A stretch of DNA of 64,000 bases, taken from Clostridiales bacterium. Its GTDB lineage: Bacteria; Bacillota; Clostridia; Christensenellales; Aristaeellaceae. The notes under the pieces were generated by a model, which had not been told where the DNA came from, searched no databases, and saw nothing but the letters and a program-made list of their open reading frames with translations. Below, piece after piece: positions 10,362 to 19,124 of the stretch (its first letter is position 1; every line of letters begins with the position of its first letter). A program made the translations under genes and the position numbers. The stretch lies in the NCBI GenBank assembly GCA_015056365.1, contig SVGM01000008.1, positions 89,434 through 153,433 on the forward strand. The letters run 5' to 3'.

Positions 10362-11555
10362 TCAGCCGCCAAGCAGGCTTCTGAAGAACTCCTTGACGCC
10401 GCCGGCAAATCCGCTGGCAGGCGCGTTTCCGGCCTCGACGGTATCGGCAATCAGATCCATCAGACCCATCGCGCTGGCGTAAATTGGACTGGACAGCTTA
10501 ATGGTACGCTTGACGGTATCACGGACAGGCTTTTCCAGCTTGGCGGAGAGATAATCGCGTCCGCCGCGGTTCAGGCTGAGTCCACCGCCGGTGAGATAAA
10601 TGTTTGACCAATTGCCAAGCTTGATTCCGCTTTCTTCGATGCATTCGCGAATCATTTCGGCAATTTCATCCACACGGGGCTCAAGCACTTCGGCCACCTG
10701 ATCCTGCGTAAAGGTTTCGGTCTTCACGCCATCGCTGCCCGTCGCGGTATAGGATTGCGAGATGGTGGAAATTCCATACACATATTCACGCTTGATGTGC
10801 TCTGCCTGATCCAGGTTGATATTGAGTCCGCTGGCAACATCAAGGGCAATGTGGCCGCCGCCCACAGGCAGCGTCTTTTGGAAGATCACCGCGTCGCCCT
10901 CCACAGCCATCACGTCTGTGCAGAGATAGCCGACATCGATCAAGATCGCCGTACGGTCGCGGTCCTCCTGCAGCAGGTAAAGCATCGCTTCGCCCGTGGA
11001 GGTGGAGAAAAAGCCACTGACCGTAATATTCATATCGCGCATACGCGCAAGAATATCATCAAGGAAGAAATTATCTGCAACAACGAAGCTGACCAGCGCC
11101 TTGAGTTCAGAACCCTTCATGCCCACAGGCTCCAGAACTTTTTTGCCGCCGTCAACGATGAACCACGCAGGGCTGCGGTGAATCACAACGCCGCGCACAG
11201 GCGAAAGCTGCTTGTCCGCATTGGCAAAAATCTTTTCTACGTGGCGTGAGGTAACCACCGGATCAGCGCCCTGAATATCAACGCTGGTTTCAACGGCGTA
11301 CACACGGGTAAACTCGCCCGGAACGCCTACGTTCAGTTCCCGGATCTTTCTCTTGGACTGATTTTCAGCTTCAGCGATCGTTTTCTGAATTTTTTCGTTC
11401 AGTTCGGCGGGATTGTTCCATTCGCCGTCCAAAAAGCCGTCATACTGCGCAATGCCGGCACCGATAATATCACAGCGCTGGCCGCCGCTGATCTCGCCTA
11501 CAAGGGTTACAATCTTGGAAGTACCGAAATCGATCGCCGCAATGGTAGATTTCAT
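10362..11555 (-). CDS. ftsA: cell division protein FtsA
   Basis: Actin-like ATPase that tethers FtsZ to the membrane. The protein has 397 residues and starts [16 protein letters not shown] (phosphate-1 loop). Further marks are [18 protein letters not shown] (phosphate-2 region) and [15 protein letters not shown] (adenosine motif). The end FFRSLLGG is a short amphipathic membrane-targeting helix. The start ATG at 11555 is nine bases after GGGGA; the ATG at 11564 touches that site and is less likely. ftsZ follows after 49 bases, the usual order. Confidence 0.95.
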   Translation of the reverse strand: MKSTIAAIDFGTSKIVTLVGEISGGQRCDIIGAGIAQYDGFLDGEWNNPAELNEKIQKTIAEAENQSKRKIRELNVGVPGEFTRVYAVETSVDIQGADPVVTSRHVEKIFANADKQLSPVRGVVIHRSPAWFIVDGGKKVLEPVGMKGSELKALVSFVVADNFFLDDILARMRDMNITVSGFFSTSTGEAMLYLLQEDRDRTAILIDVGYLCTDVMAVEGDAVIFQKTLPVGGGHIALDVASGLNINLDQAEHIKREYVYGISTISQSYTATGSDGVKTETFTQDQVAEVLEPRVDEIAEMIRECIEESGIKLGNWSNIYLTGGGLSLNRGGRDYLSAKLEKPVRDTVKRTIKLSSPIYASAMGLMDLIADTVEAGNAPASGFAGGVKEFFRSLLGG

Positions 11556-11771
11556 ATCAAGCATTCCCCGTTCATCTACAGTCGGAAGCGGGCACGCAGC
11601 CCACACCTATCTTCCAGGCGCTGTCAGCTTTCCATAGGCAAGCAAAACAGGCACCCAAAGTACCATGCTTTATTGTAACCGTTTTGGCAGGAATTCGCAA
11701 GCATATTCCCATCTTTTTTTCAATTTTTCTCGCTTAAATGAAATTTGTTACAAAAAAGGCAACCAGTTCCG

Positions 11772-12647
11772 TTATTTGGGCAGATACTTTACATCTTCCT
11801 CGATGGTAACATCAAGGGAGATGATCTCCTGGTCGTTCTGTGCCAGATAGTCCATACTGGCACGAATTGCTCGCAGCTTCCGCTGAAAATCCTCCACGCT
11901 GCCAACGCGGATATTCACCTCGTCATAGGTGATCAGATAGATATTATCCAGAAAAGACAAATCGATTCTTTCCACCTGATCGATGTATTGCTGCAAAACC
12001 AGCTCCGTGACGATCAGGGTATAGGCTTCCTTCTGTGCCTGGCTGCTAAAGCCAAGCACCCTGCCCTCCTGGGCATTGGCAACACGGAGCCCATTGACCT
12101 TAGGCATGGAGGTGACATTCAGGTCGTTTTTCACACTGAGCACAAAGCCTTCTTTATCCAGCACGTACAACATACCAAGATGCTCCAGCGCCGCTACAGG
12201 CTTGCGTTCCTCCACATAGAGATTGACCACATTGGGATAAACGATCTCCAGTCCTTTGAAAATCAGACTGTGATCATTTTCCAGGGTTTTGGCGACCTTC
12301 TCGGGTTCAATGGAAAATATGCTAACGCCCCGCGCCAAACCGCTGGAGACCACCACCTGCTCCGCGGTTTTGGTTTCGTTGCCAAAGACATAGACATCTT
12401 CCAGTCGGAATACCGTTTCCAACAGCACGATAATGGTAACGGTGATCATGGCAAGAATGAGGAAGAATACAAAGAACGTGCTGTTCTTCTTACGCTCCCG
12501 GGCGTTCTTCACCGCTTCGGCGCTGTATGGAGGCTGGTGCTCGGGCGGCTGTTCGTCTCCCTGTTCATGCTCATAAGAGTATGTATAGGAATCATAAGCG
12601 CTAAACTCTTCCAGATCAACAGGTCTGTTTTTCTTCTGCTTACTCAT
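11772..12647 (-). CDS. ftsQ: cell division protein FtsQ/DivIB
   Basis: Bitopic divisome protein of 291 residues. A hydrophilic acidic/Tyr-rich cytoplasmic part (1-63) precedes one membrane segment (FFVFFLILAMITVTIIVLL) and an extracellular POTRA-like region starting LEDVYVFGNETKTAEQV, followed by the beta domain with LYVEERKPVAAL. The start ATG at 12647 is six bases after AGGGGGG; the ATG two codons earlier abuts it. It follows murA in the operon and precedes ftsA by about 216 bases, an AT-rich gap with no recognised gene. Confidence 0.92.
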   Translation of the reverse strand: MSKQKKNRPVDLEEFSAYDSYTYSYEHEQGDEQPPEHQPPYSAEAVKNARERKKNSTFFVFFLILAMITVTIIVLLETVFRLEDVYVFGNETKTAEQVVVSSGLARGVSIFSIEPEKVAKTLENDHSLIFKGLEIVYPNVVNLYVEERKPVAALEHLGMLYVLDKEGFVLSVKNDLNVTSMPKVNGLRVANAQEGRVLGFSSQAQKEAYTLIVTELVLQQYIDQVERIDLSFLDNIYLITYDEVNIRVGSVEDFQRKLRAIRASMDYLAQNDQEIISLDVTIEEDVKYLPK

Positions 12648-12662
12648 GTGCATCCCCCCTGC

Positions 12663-13931
12663 TTATGTATCTGATAGGATGTGCTCGCGCCTGATCTCAG
12701 CACCCAGAGAGGCAAGCGCGGTTTCCAGATGTTCATATCCACGGTCGATGAGCTGTGCCTGCTCAACAATGGTTTCCCCTCTTGCCTTGAGCCCCGCCAG
12801 CGTCAGCGCAGCGCCGCCGCGGAGGTCTCTGGCAACAACCCGGGTCCCATAAAGGCGTTCCACGCCCTGCACCACTGCTGTTCTGCCATTCACCAGCACA
12901 TTGGCGCCCATACGGTTCAAGTCGCCGGCGTGGCCGAAGCGATTTTCAAACACGTTCTCCACCAGAACCGAAGTGCCTGTCGCCAGTGTGGACAACGCCA
13001 GCAGCTGGGCCTGCATATCAGTGGGGAAACCGGGATGCGGCTGTGTTTGCAGCTGGGCAAAGGCCCTCAGACGTTCCGGCGCGTGCAGGGTGACAGAGCG
13101 TTCCTTCTCGGTGATCACGCAATCCATCTCCCGAAGCTTGGAAAACACTGCCTGCATATCTTCCACAGGAACGTTCCGAAGCAAAACACTTCCGCCTGTA
13201 ATGGCAGCCGCAGCCATCATCGTTCCAGCCACGATCCGGTCGGGCATCGGCGTGTAGCTGACGCCGCCTAATCTGCGCACGCCTTCCACTGTGATGGTAT
13301 GCGTGCCAGCGCCCTGCACATTTGCGCCCATCCGATTAAGAAACGCCTGCAAATCCACGATCTCCGGTTCGCGGGCGACATTATGCAGCACCGTTCTGCC
13401 CCGGAGCAACACCGCTGCCATCATCACGTTCTCAGTGGCGCCAACGCTTGGATAATCAAAATGCACGTTGCCGGCCTTCATGTGCTTGCCGTCGCAATGG
13501 ATAACGCCGCCTTCTTCATGGATTGTGACGCCCAATTGCCTCAGGCCGCCCAGATGAAGATCAATGGGCCGAAGACCGATCTCACAGCCGCCAGGGAAGG
13601 TCACAGTGGCTTTACGGAAACGCGCGAGAATGGGGCCCAGCAGAAAAATGGACGAACGGATCTTCTTGGCCAGATCATCAGGCATTTCATACCCGACGAT
13701 CCCCTGCGGATCAATGACCAGGGTACGTCCTTCCCGCCTGACATCGCAGCCCAAGGTACAAAGAATATCGCCCATATAGCCCACATCGCTGAGCATGGGG
13801 CAATCTTCCAGCATGGTTTTGCCGTCTGTCAGAATGGCCGCCGCCATAATGGGCAGCACTGCATTCTTGGCATTATGTACCGTCCACTCCCCCGTCAGCC
13901 GTCTGCCGCCATGTATGCACAGAATCTCCAT
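12663..13931 (-). CDS. murA: UDP-N-acetylglucosamine 1-carboxyvinyltransferase MurA
   Basis: Catalyses the first committed step of peptidoglycan synthesis, transferring enolpyruvate from PEP to UDP-GlcNAc. The protein has 422 residues and starts at 13931 after GGAGGTG. Lys22-Asn23 sit in HNAKNAVLPIMAAA and the reactive Cys116 in FPGGCEIGLRPIDLH, so it is the fosfomycin-sensitive Cys type. murA is not usual inside a dcw cluster at this place, where murG/murC/murB are common. A sporulation-like promoter element lies just upstream, so this copy may have a developmental role; a second murA elsewhere is possible (Firmicutes often carry two). Confidence 0.97.
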   Translation of the reverse strand: MEILCIHGGRRLTGEWTVHNAKNAVLPIMAAAILTDGKTMLEDCPMLSDVGYMGDILCTLGCDVRREGRTLVIDPQGIVGYEMPDDLAKKIRSSIFLLGPILARFRKATVTFPGGCEIGLRPIDLHLGGLRQLGVTIHEEGGVIHCDGKHMKAGNVHFDYPSVGATENVMMAAVLLRGRTVLHNVAREPEIVDLQAFLNRMGANVQGAGTHTITVEGVRRLGGVSYTPMPDRIVAGTMMAAAAITGGSVLLRNVPVEDMQAVFSKLREMDCVITEKERSVTLHAPERLRAFAQLQTQPHPGFPTDMQAQLLALSTLATGTSVLVENVFENRFGHAGDLNRMGANVLVNGRTAVVQGVERLYGTRVVARDLRGGAALTLAGLKARGETIVEQAQLIDRGYEHLETALASLGAEIRREHILSDT

Positions 13932-13961
13932 TCTTCCACCTCCGGTTAGCGTTGCATGCAC

Positions 13962-13989
13962 CATCCTATGCAACGCCGCCGAATGTGTG
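13962..13989 (-). promoter_or_regulatory. candidate sporulation-type promoter before murA
   Basis: Minus strand CAC, 15 bases, GCATAGGATG, lying in the 65-base ftsW-murA gap and 31-40 bases before the murA start. The spacing and second box are identical to the element before spoVFA. It would let murA and downstream division genes be transcribed separately from the main dcw promoter (inference). Confidence 0.5.
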
Positions 13990-13996
13990 AAAATGG

Positions 13997-15133
13997 CTAT
14001 CGCTTGTTACGGGACACGTTGAGCAGAATCCCGACAGAGGCCATCAGGAGGGAAATGGAGGTACCCCCTGCGCTGAAGAAAGGAAGCGGCAACCCGGTCG
14101 TGGGCATCAGGCCAATGACCACGGCGATATTCAGAAACGCCTGCAGAGAAATCATCGCCGTCAGCCCTGCTGCCAGAAGGCTTCCGTAACGATCCGGGCA
14201 GTTCACAGCAATCCGCATCCCGGCGAAGGTAAATGCTGCAAACAATAGGAGAACCACCACACACCCCAGAAGTCCGAAATCCTCGCCTACAATGGCAAAA
14301 ATAAAATCGCTTTCCGGGTAGGGAAGGTAGGAGAACTTCTGTCTGCCCCGGCCAAGGCCGCGGCCAAAGAGCCCGCCCGAGCCGATGGCGATCAGCGACT
14401 GCGCAAGCTGATACCCTTCATCGCTCATCTGGGCAAACGGATCACGGAAGGAAAGCAGGCGTTCCCTGCGATAGGGTTCGATCCAGGCGTAGACCATGCC
14501 CAGGCAAAGACCGCACACCCCCAGCAGACTCAAATGCTTCCATTTTGCCCCCGCCAGGAGCATCATCAGAACCGCCGCGATCATGATGCTGCCTGCGGTG
14601 GACAGGTTGGGCTGCTCCAAAATAAGAATAAAGAAGACCCCCGGAACAATCAGAAGCGGCAGGACGCCTTTGAACAGTTTTCCAAGCTGATCTTTGCGAT
14701 AGCTGAGGGTAGAAGCCAAATACAGTACAGATGCGATCTTGGCAAACTCCGAGGGCTGAAAACTCATGCCGGCGATGCTCAGCCAGCGTCTGGAACCATT
14801 GAGATAAACGCCAATGCCAGGAATGATCACCAGCACCAGCAGAACTACGCTTGCCAGCAGCCCGCCAACCACTACCTTCGGTTTCCTCCAGAAGGTGTAC
14901 GGAATTCGACTGGTAATCAGCAAAAGGACGGTTCCCAGCCCAATACCGATCAGCTGACGCTTGACCTCCAGCAAAGCGTCCCCTTTTCTGACAGACTGAT
15001 AGTAGGTCGCGCTGAACAGAATCAAAAGCCCATAGAGCATCAGCAACGTCACCACAGTGATCATGGTGCTGTCCATGGGCGCAACCGGTTTGAGAAGATA
15101 GCGTTTTTTCATGCCTGGGCGATCCGCCAGCAT
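13997..15133 (-). CDS. ftsW: SEDS-family peptidoglycan glycosyltransferase FtsW/SpoVE
   Basis: Polytopic membrane glycosyltransferase that polymerises lipid II with its class B PBP partner. It has 378 residues and about ten membrane segments and starts at 15133, seven bases after GGGAGGG. Family marks are GSRRWLSIAGMSFQPSEFAKI, RERLLSFRDPF, QSLIAIGSGGLFGRGLGRGRQKF and GLMPTTGLPLPFFSAGGTS. The partner is probably the PBP encoded at 19125. In sporulating Firmicutes the dcw copy may be SpoVE rather than FtsW; the two cannot be separated here. Confidence 0.95.
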   Translation of the reverse strand: MLADRPGMKKRYLLKPVAPMDSTMITVVTLLMLYGLLILFSATYYQSVRKGDALLEVKRQLIGIGLGTVLLLITSRIPYTFWRKPKVVVGGLLASVVLLVLVIIPGIGVYLNGSRRWLSIAGMSFQPSEFAKIASVLYLASTLSYRKDQLGKLFKGVLPLLIVPGVFFILILEQPNLSTAGSIMIAAVLMMLLAGAKWKHLSLLGVCGLCLGMVYAWIEPYRRERLLSFRDPFAQMSDEGYQLAQSLIAIGSGGLFGRGLGRGRQKFSYLPYPESDFIFAIVGEDFGLLGCVVVLLLFAAFTFAGMRIAVNCPDRYGSLLAAGLTAMISLQAFLNIAVVIGLMPTTGLPLPFFSAGGTSISLLMASVGILLNVSRNKR

Positions 15134-15204
15134 TGATATCCCTCCCACTCTAGATGAAGATGCCTGCTTTTGTATGCATCTTCCCAGGCGTGGGAAGAAA
15201 AAGA

Positions 15205-16566
15205 TTATTTCAGATCATTGACCAGCTGCTTGAATACGCGCCCGCGGTCTTCGTAGTCGCGGAACATATCAAAGCTGGCGCACGCAGGAGACAGAAGCAC
15301 ATTGCCACCGACAATGGCGCTGGCACGTGCCTGATCCACAGCCTCCTGAAAACTGTATGCTCTCTGGAAGTCCGTGTAGCCCGCTTCCTGAAGCTGCTCG
15401 CAGATCTGGCCTGCCGTCTGACCGATGGCAATGATCTTGCTGATCTTTCCACTGGCAATGATCTCCTTGCACAGGGGCATAAAGTCGGTATGCTTATCAT
15501 AGCCGCCAAGGATCAGCACCGTCGGCACTTTCATGCTCTGCACCGCCTTGATGGTGCTGTCCACATTGGTACCCTTGCTGTCGTTGATATAAGTAACACT
15601 CTTGAACACGCGCACCTTTTCAATGCGATGCTCCACGCCAGTAAAGGACATCAGCGTATGCCGAATGACAGGCGCCGGTACGCCCATGGCACAGGCCATG
15701 GCGGTGGCTGCCAGCGCATTTTCCAGGTTGTGCGGGCCGGGAATCAGGATCTGCTCTGCATCGCAGATGGGCTTGCGAACGCCGTCCCACTGCCAGACGA
15801 TCTTTCCGCCTTCCACAAACGCGCCGTTTTCCACCTTCTGGGTACGGCTGAAGAAAGCAACTCGCCCCTTGAGTTTTCCCGCCATTTTGAACAGCACAGG
15901 ATCGTCCATATTCAGCACGGCAACATCCGTGGCGGTCTGGTTTTCAAACAGGCGCTGCTTAAGCTTAATATACTGGGCCATGGTTCCATGGCGGTTGAGA
16001 TGATCCTCGGTAATATTGAGCAGAGCGGCTACTTTTGGATGGAAGGTTTTGATGCTCTCCAGCTGGAAGCTGGAAACCTCCACTACCGATACGTCTTCCT
16101 TTTTGCTGACCTTTGCAACAGAAGAAAGCGGATAACCGATATTGCCCGCCACATGCGTGACGCGGCCCATGTTTTCAAAAATACGACCCACCAAAGTAGT
16201 GGTGGTAGTCTTTCCGTTGGTGCCGGAAATCGCGACCATTTCCCCCTGAAGGAAGGAATACGCCATTTCCAGCTCGCCTACCACAGGCATGGCCTTTTCC
16301 TTTGCCGCCAGCACCACGGGGGCGTCGATCGGTACGCCGGGACTAATCAGCAGAATATCCGCTTCGTCCAGCAATTTGATCGGATCCATGCCCAGACGGA
16401 ACTGACACGCCGTATTGCGCAGGCCATCCAATGCATCGCCAAAGGCTTCTTCCTTTTTGGAGTCTGCCAAAATCGGAATCGCGCCATGGTGTAGGAGCAG
16501 TTCGGCCACGGCGATACCGCTTCTCGCCATTCCAAGCACCAGAACGCGCTTATTCTCCACATTCAT
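15205..16566 (-). CDS. murD: UDP-N-acetylmuramoyl-L-alanine--D-glutamate ligase MurD
   Basis: Cytoplasmic ligase adding D-glutamate to UDP-MurNAc-L-Ala, 453 residues. N-terminal Rossmann-like segment VLVLGMARSGIAVAELL, ATP loop ISGTNGKTTTTTLVGRI near residue 110, NITEDHLNRH and the Mur ligase C-terminal part with YINDSKGTNVDSTIKAV and LSPACASFDMFRDYEDRG. The ATG at 16566 is nine bases after GGAGG. It lies between mraY and ftsW, the classical dcw position. Confidence 0.97.
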   Translation of the reverse strand: MNVENKRVLVLGMARSGIAVAELLLHHGAIPILADSKKEEAFGDALDGLRNTACQFRLGMDPIKLLDEADILLISPGVPIDAPVVLAAKEKAMPVVGELEMAYSFLQGEMVAISGTNGKTTTTTLVGRIFENMGRVTHVAGNIGYPLSSVAKVSKKEDVSVVEVSSFQLESIKTFHPKVAALLNITEDHLNRHGTMAQYIKLKQRLFENQTATDVAVLNMDDPVLFKMAGKLKGRVAFFSRTQKVENGAFVEGGKIVWQWDGVRKPICDAEQILIPGPHNLENALAATAMACAMGVPAPVIRHTLMSFTGVEHRIEKVRVFKSVTYINDSKGTNVDSTIKAVQSMKVPTVLILGGYDKHTDFMPLCKEIIASGKISKIIAIGQTAGQICEQLQEAGYTDFQRAYSFQEAVDQARASAIVGGNVLLSPACASFDMFRDYEDRGRVFKQLVNDLK

Positions 16567-16605
16567 ACCCTTTCACCTCCACAATGGAAAACCAGAGCGC
16601 CACCA

Positions 16606-17628
16606 TTACGCCCCTACGATGGACAGAACCGCCACCAGACAGAGCACGCCCTCCACAATTGCGTACATAGCCACGATCTGGGTCTCCGTCATGCCGCTGA
16701 GTTCGAAATGATGATGGATCGGGGACATCTTGAAGATACGCTTGCCGTGGGTGACCTTGAAATAGATCCGCTGAATGATCACGCTCAGGGAGGAAGCGAT
16801 CATAGTGAAGCACACCAGCAGCATAAACAGCGGCATACGAAGCAGCATGGCCATGCCAACCATAGCGCCGCCGATAAACATACTACCCGTATCACCCATG
16901 AAGACCATGGCGGGATAATGATTGAAGCGAAGGAAGCCCATCAGGGCGCCGGCGAGTGCCATGGCAAAGATCGCCAAATTCTGATAATTGGCCATAGCAT
17001 CAGCATTACCCGCAGCAGACAGGCCCATCATCACAAACAGCGCCATCATGCCCCAGGCTGCACTGCCAACGACGGAAACGCTGCTGAGCAGGCCGTCGAG
17101 GCCATCCTGCAGGTTGGCGCTGTTGATCATGAAGATCATCACCATGCTCATCAGAGGGATATAAAACACACCCAGGTTCCACTCCACGTTGAAAAAGGGC
17201 ACGATAATGCTGCTGCCCACATAGGGATTCAGATAGCAGTAGGTCGAAAAGCCCACCGCTACGACCACCTGACCAATGATCTTCTGCCACCAGATCAGGC
17301 CCAGGTTTCGCTTTTTGACTACTTTGATGTAGTCGTCCACAAAGCCGATCAGCATGCTGGCAAGGGACACCACCACCAGTGCCAGGGCAAAATCGCTCCA
17401 GCCGCCAAATTGGCTGAAAAGCGCCAGTACCAGCGCCACCAGAGAGGTGACCGCGGCAAACATCAGACCGCCCATAGTAGGTGTTCCCTGCTTGGTCTGG
17501 TGGCTCTTGGGACCCAGCTCATAGATGGTTTGGCCAAATTTGAGCTTACGAAGAACGGGAAGAACCCGGGGCCCGATGATCAGCATCGCAACCAGAGATA
17601 GAATCAGTGCAACAATCAGCCTTAGCAT
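16606..17628 (-). CDS. mraY: phospho-N-acetylmuramoyl-pentapeptide-transferase MraY
   Basis: Membrane enzyme making lipid I from UDP-MurNAc-pentapeptide and undecaprenyl phosphate. It has 340 residues and about ten membrane segments. Signature pieces are KSHQTKQGTPTMGG, FVDDYIKVVKKRNLGL (Mg-binding Asp pair), NLQDGLDGL (usually TDGLDGL, here Gln replaces Thr), FMGDTGSMFIGG and SPIHHHFEL. The start at 17628 follows AGGAG. It directly follows murE with no murF between, which departs from the common cluster order. Confidence 0.97.
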   Translation of the reverse strand: MLRLIVALILSLVAMLIIGPRVLPVLRKLKFGQTIYELGPKSHQTKQGTPTMGGLMFAAVTSLVALVLALFSQFGGWSDFALALVVVSLASMLIGFVDDYIKVVKKRNLGLIWWQKIIGQVVVAVGFSTYCYLNPYVGSSIIVPFFNVEWNLGVFYIPLMSMVMIFMINSANLQDGLDGLLSSVSVVGSAAWGMMALFVMMGLSAAGNADAMANYQNLAIFAMALAGALMGFLRFNHYPAMVFMGDTGSMFIGGAMVGMAMLLRMPLFMLLVCFTMIASSLSVIIQRIYFKVTHGKRIFKMSPIHHHFELSGMTETQIVAMYAIVEGVLCLVAVLSIVGA

Positions 17629-17650
17629 GGCAGTTCACTCCTTGGTGCTT

Positions 17651-19108
17651 TCAGGCACGAATTTCAGTAAGCAATTCACTGACGACCACTTTTTCGTCAA
17701 AGGGACGTTTCACGCCCATGATATCCTGATACGTTTCATGACCCTTGCCGGCCAGAATGATCACGTCGCCGTCCTGGCCCATCTCAAGGGCATAACGGAT
17801 GGCCTCCCGGCGGTTCTCAATAATCACATACTCACCGCCGGACTGCTTGGTCCCCTGCTCGATGGCGAGCAGGATCTCGTTGGGATCCTCTGTACGGGGG
17901 TTGTCGCTGGTAAGGATCGAGAAATCAGCCAGGCGGCCTGCGATTTCGCCCATCACAGGGCGCTTGCCCTGGTCACGATCTCCGCCGCAGCCGAAGAGCA
18001 CGATCAGCCTGTTGCGGGTAAAGGTGCGCACAGTGGAGAGGATATTCTCCAGCGCATCCGGAGAATGGGAATAATCCAGAATGACCTTGTAAGGCGTCTG
18101 GGTATCCAGCATTTCCACACGACCGGGCACATTGCGAAGGCTTTCAAGACCCGCCTTGATATCGCAGTTGCGCACGCCCATGATCATGGCCAGAGACGCT
18201 GCCGCCAGGCTGTTATAGACATTGAACATACCGGTCAGATGCATGCTGATGGGCATTTCTTCCACACCGCGCAGCTGGATGGAGAACGAAACGCCTTCCT
18301 CGGAAATCTCGATGTCTCTAGCAAACACGTCCGCCTCGGAGCTGATGCCAAAGGTCAGATACGGGATGCGGATATCATTGATGATGCTGTCGCTTGTTTC
18401 ATCATCCTCATTCAGCGCGGCATTCAACACCGCACCATGCATGAAGAAGCTCTTCTTGGTTTCAAAGTAGCGCTCCATGGTGCCAAAGTAGTCCAGATGA
18501 TCCTGGGACAGATTGGTATAGCAGGCTGCTTCGAAAGTAAGGCCGTCCAGGCGGTGCATATCGACTGCGTGAGCGCTGACTTCCATGCACACCACTTCTA
18601 CGCCCTCATCCACCATCTGGCGCAGGCAACGATGCAGATCAATAGGATCGGGCGTGGTCAGATTGCTCTTGATCCGCTTTTCACCGATCATATTGCCAGT
18701 GGTGCCGATCAAGCCAGTGCAATATCCTGCCTTTTCCATGATTGCCTTTACCAGGAAGCTGGTGGTGGTCTTGCCCTTGGTGCCGCATACGCCTACCAGA
18801 CGAAGCTCGCGTTCCGGATGACCATAGAATGCGGCGGCAATATACGCCATCGCCGAGCGGACGCTCTCCACCCGGACCTGCGGCAGATCAAGATCAACAA
18901 AGCGCTGAACAATCAGCGCAACGCAGCCATTCTGTGCCGCCTGCGGAGCAAAGCTGTGCGCATCCACGCGCGCACCGGGAATGCAAAAGAACAATCCGTT
19001 GCTTACCTGCTCTCTGCTATCGATTACCAGGTTTTCAATCTCAGCGAGCATATTGCCTCTGGTTTCCACCACGCCAGGTACTTCCACAAGCAAATCTTTT
19101 AACAGCAT
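17651..19108 (-). CDS. murE: UDP-N-acetylmuramyl-tripeptide synthetase MurE (meso-DAP type)
   Basis: Ligase adding the third stem-peptide residue, 485 residues. ATP loop VCGTKGKTTTSFLVKAI at 108-124, NLSQDHLDYFGTM and LFGCGGDRDQGKRP are visible. DNPR at residues 402-405 (SDNPRTEDP) is the motif of enzymes that add meso-diaminopimelate, so the organism should have DAP-type peptidoglycan. The start at 19108 is seven bases after GGAGG. It follows the PBP gene by 16 bases. Confidence 0.97.
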   Translation of the reverse strand: MLLKDLLVEVPGVVETRGNMLAEIENLVIDSREQVSNGLFFCIPGARVDAHSFAPQAAQNGCVALIVQRFVDLDLPQVRVESVRSAMAYIAAAFYGHPERELRLVGVCGTKGKTTTSFLVKAIMEKAGYCTGLIGTTGNMIGEKRIKSNLTTPDPIDLHRCLRQMVDEGVEVVCMEVSAHAVDMHRLDGLTFEAACYTNLSQDHLDYFGTMERYFETKKSFFMHGAVLNAALNEDDETSDSIINDIRIPYLTFGISSEADVFARDIEISEEGVSFSIQLRGVEEMPISMHLTGMFNVYNSLAAASLAMIMGVRNCDIKAGLESLRNVPGRVEMLDTQTPYKVILDYSHSPDALENILSTVRTFTRNRLIVLFGCGGDRDQGKRPVMGEIAGRLADFSILTSDNPRTEDPNEILLAIEQGTKQSGGEYVIIENRREAIRYALEMGQDGDVIILAGKGHETYQDIMGVKRPFDEKVVVSELLTEIRA

Positions 19109-19124
19109 TGGTATTCCTCCATCT

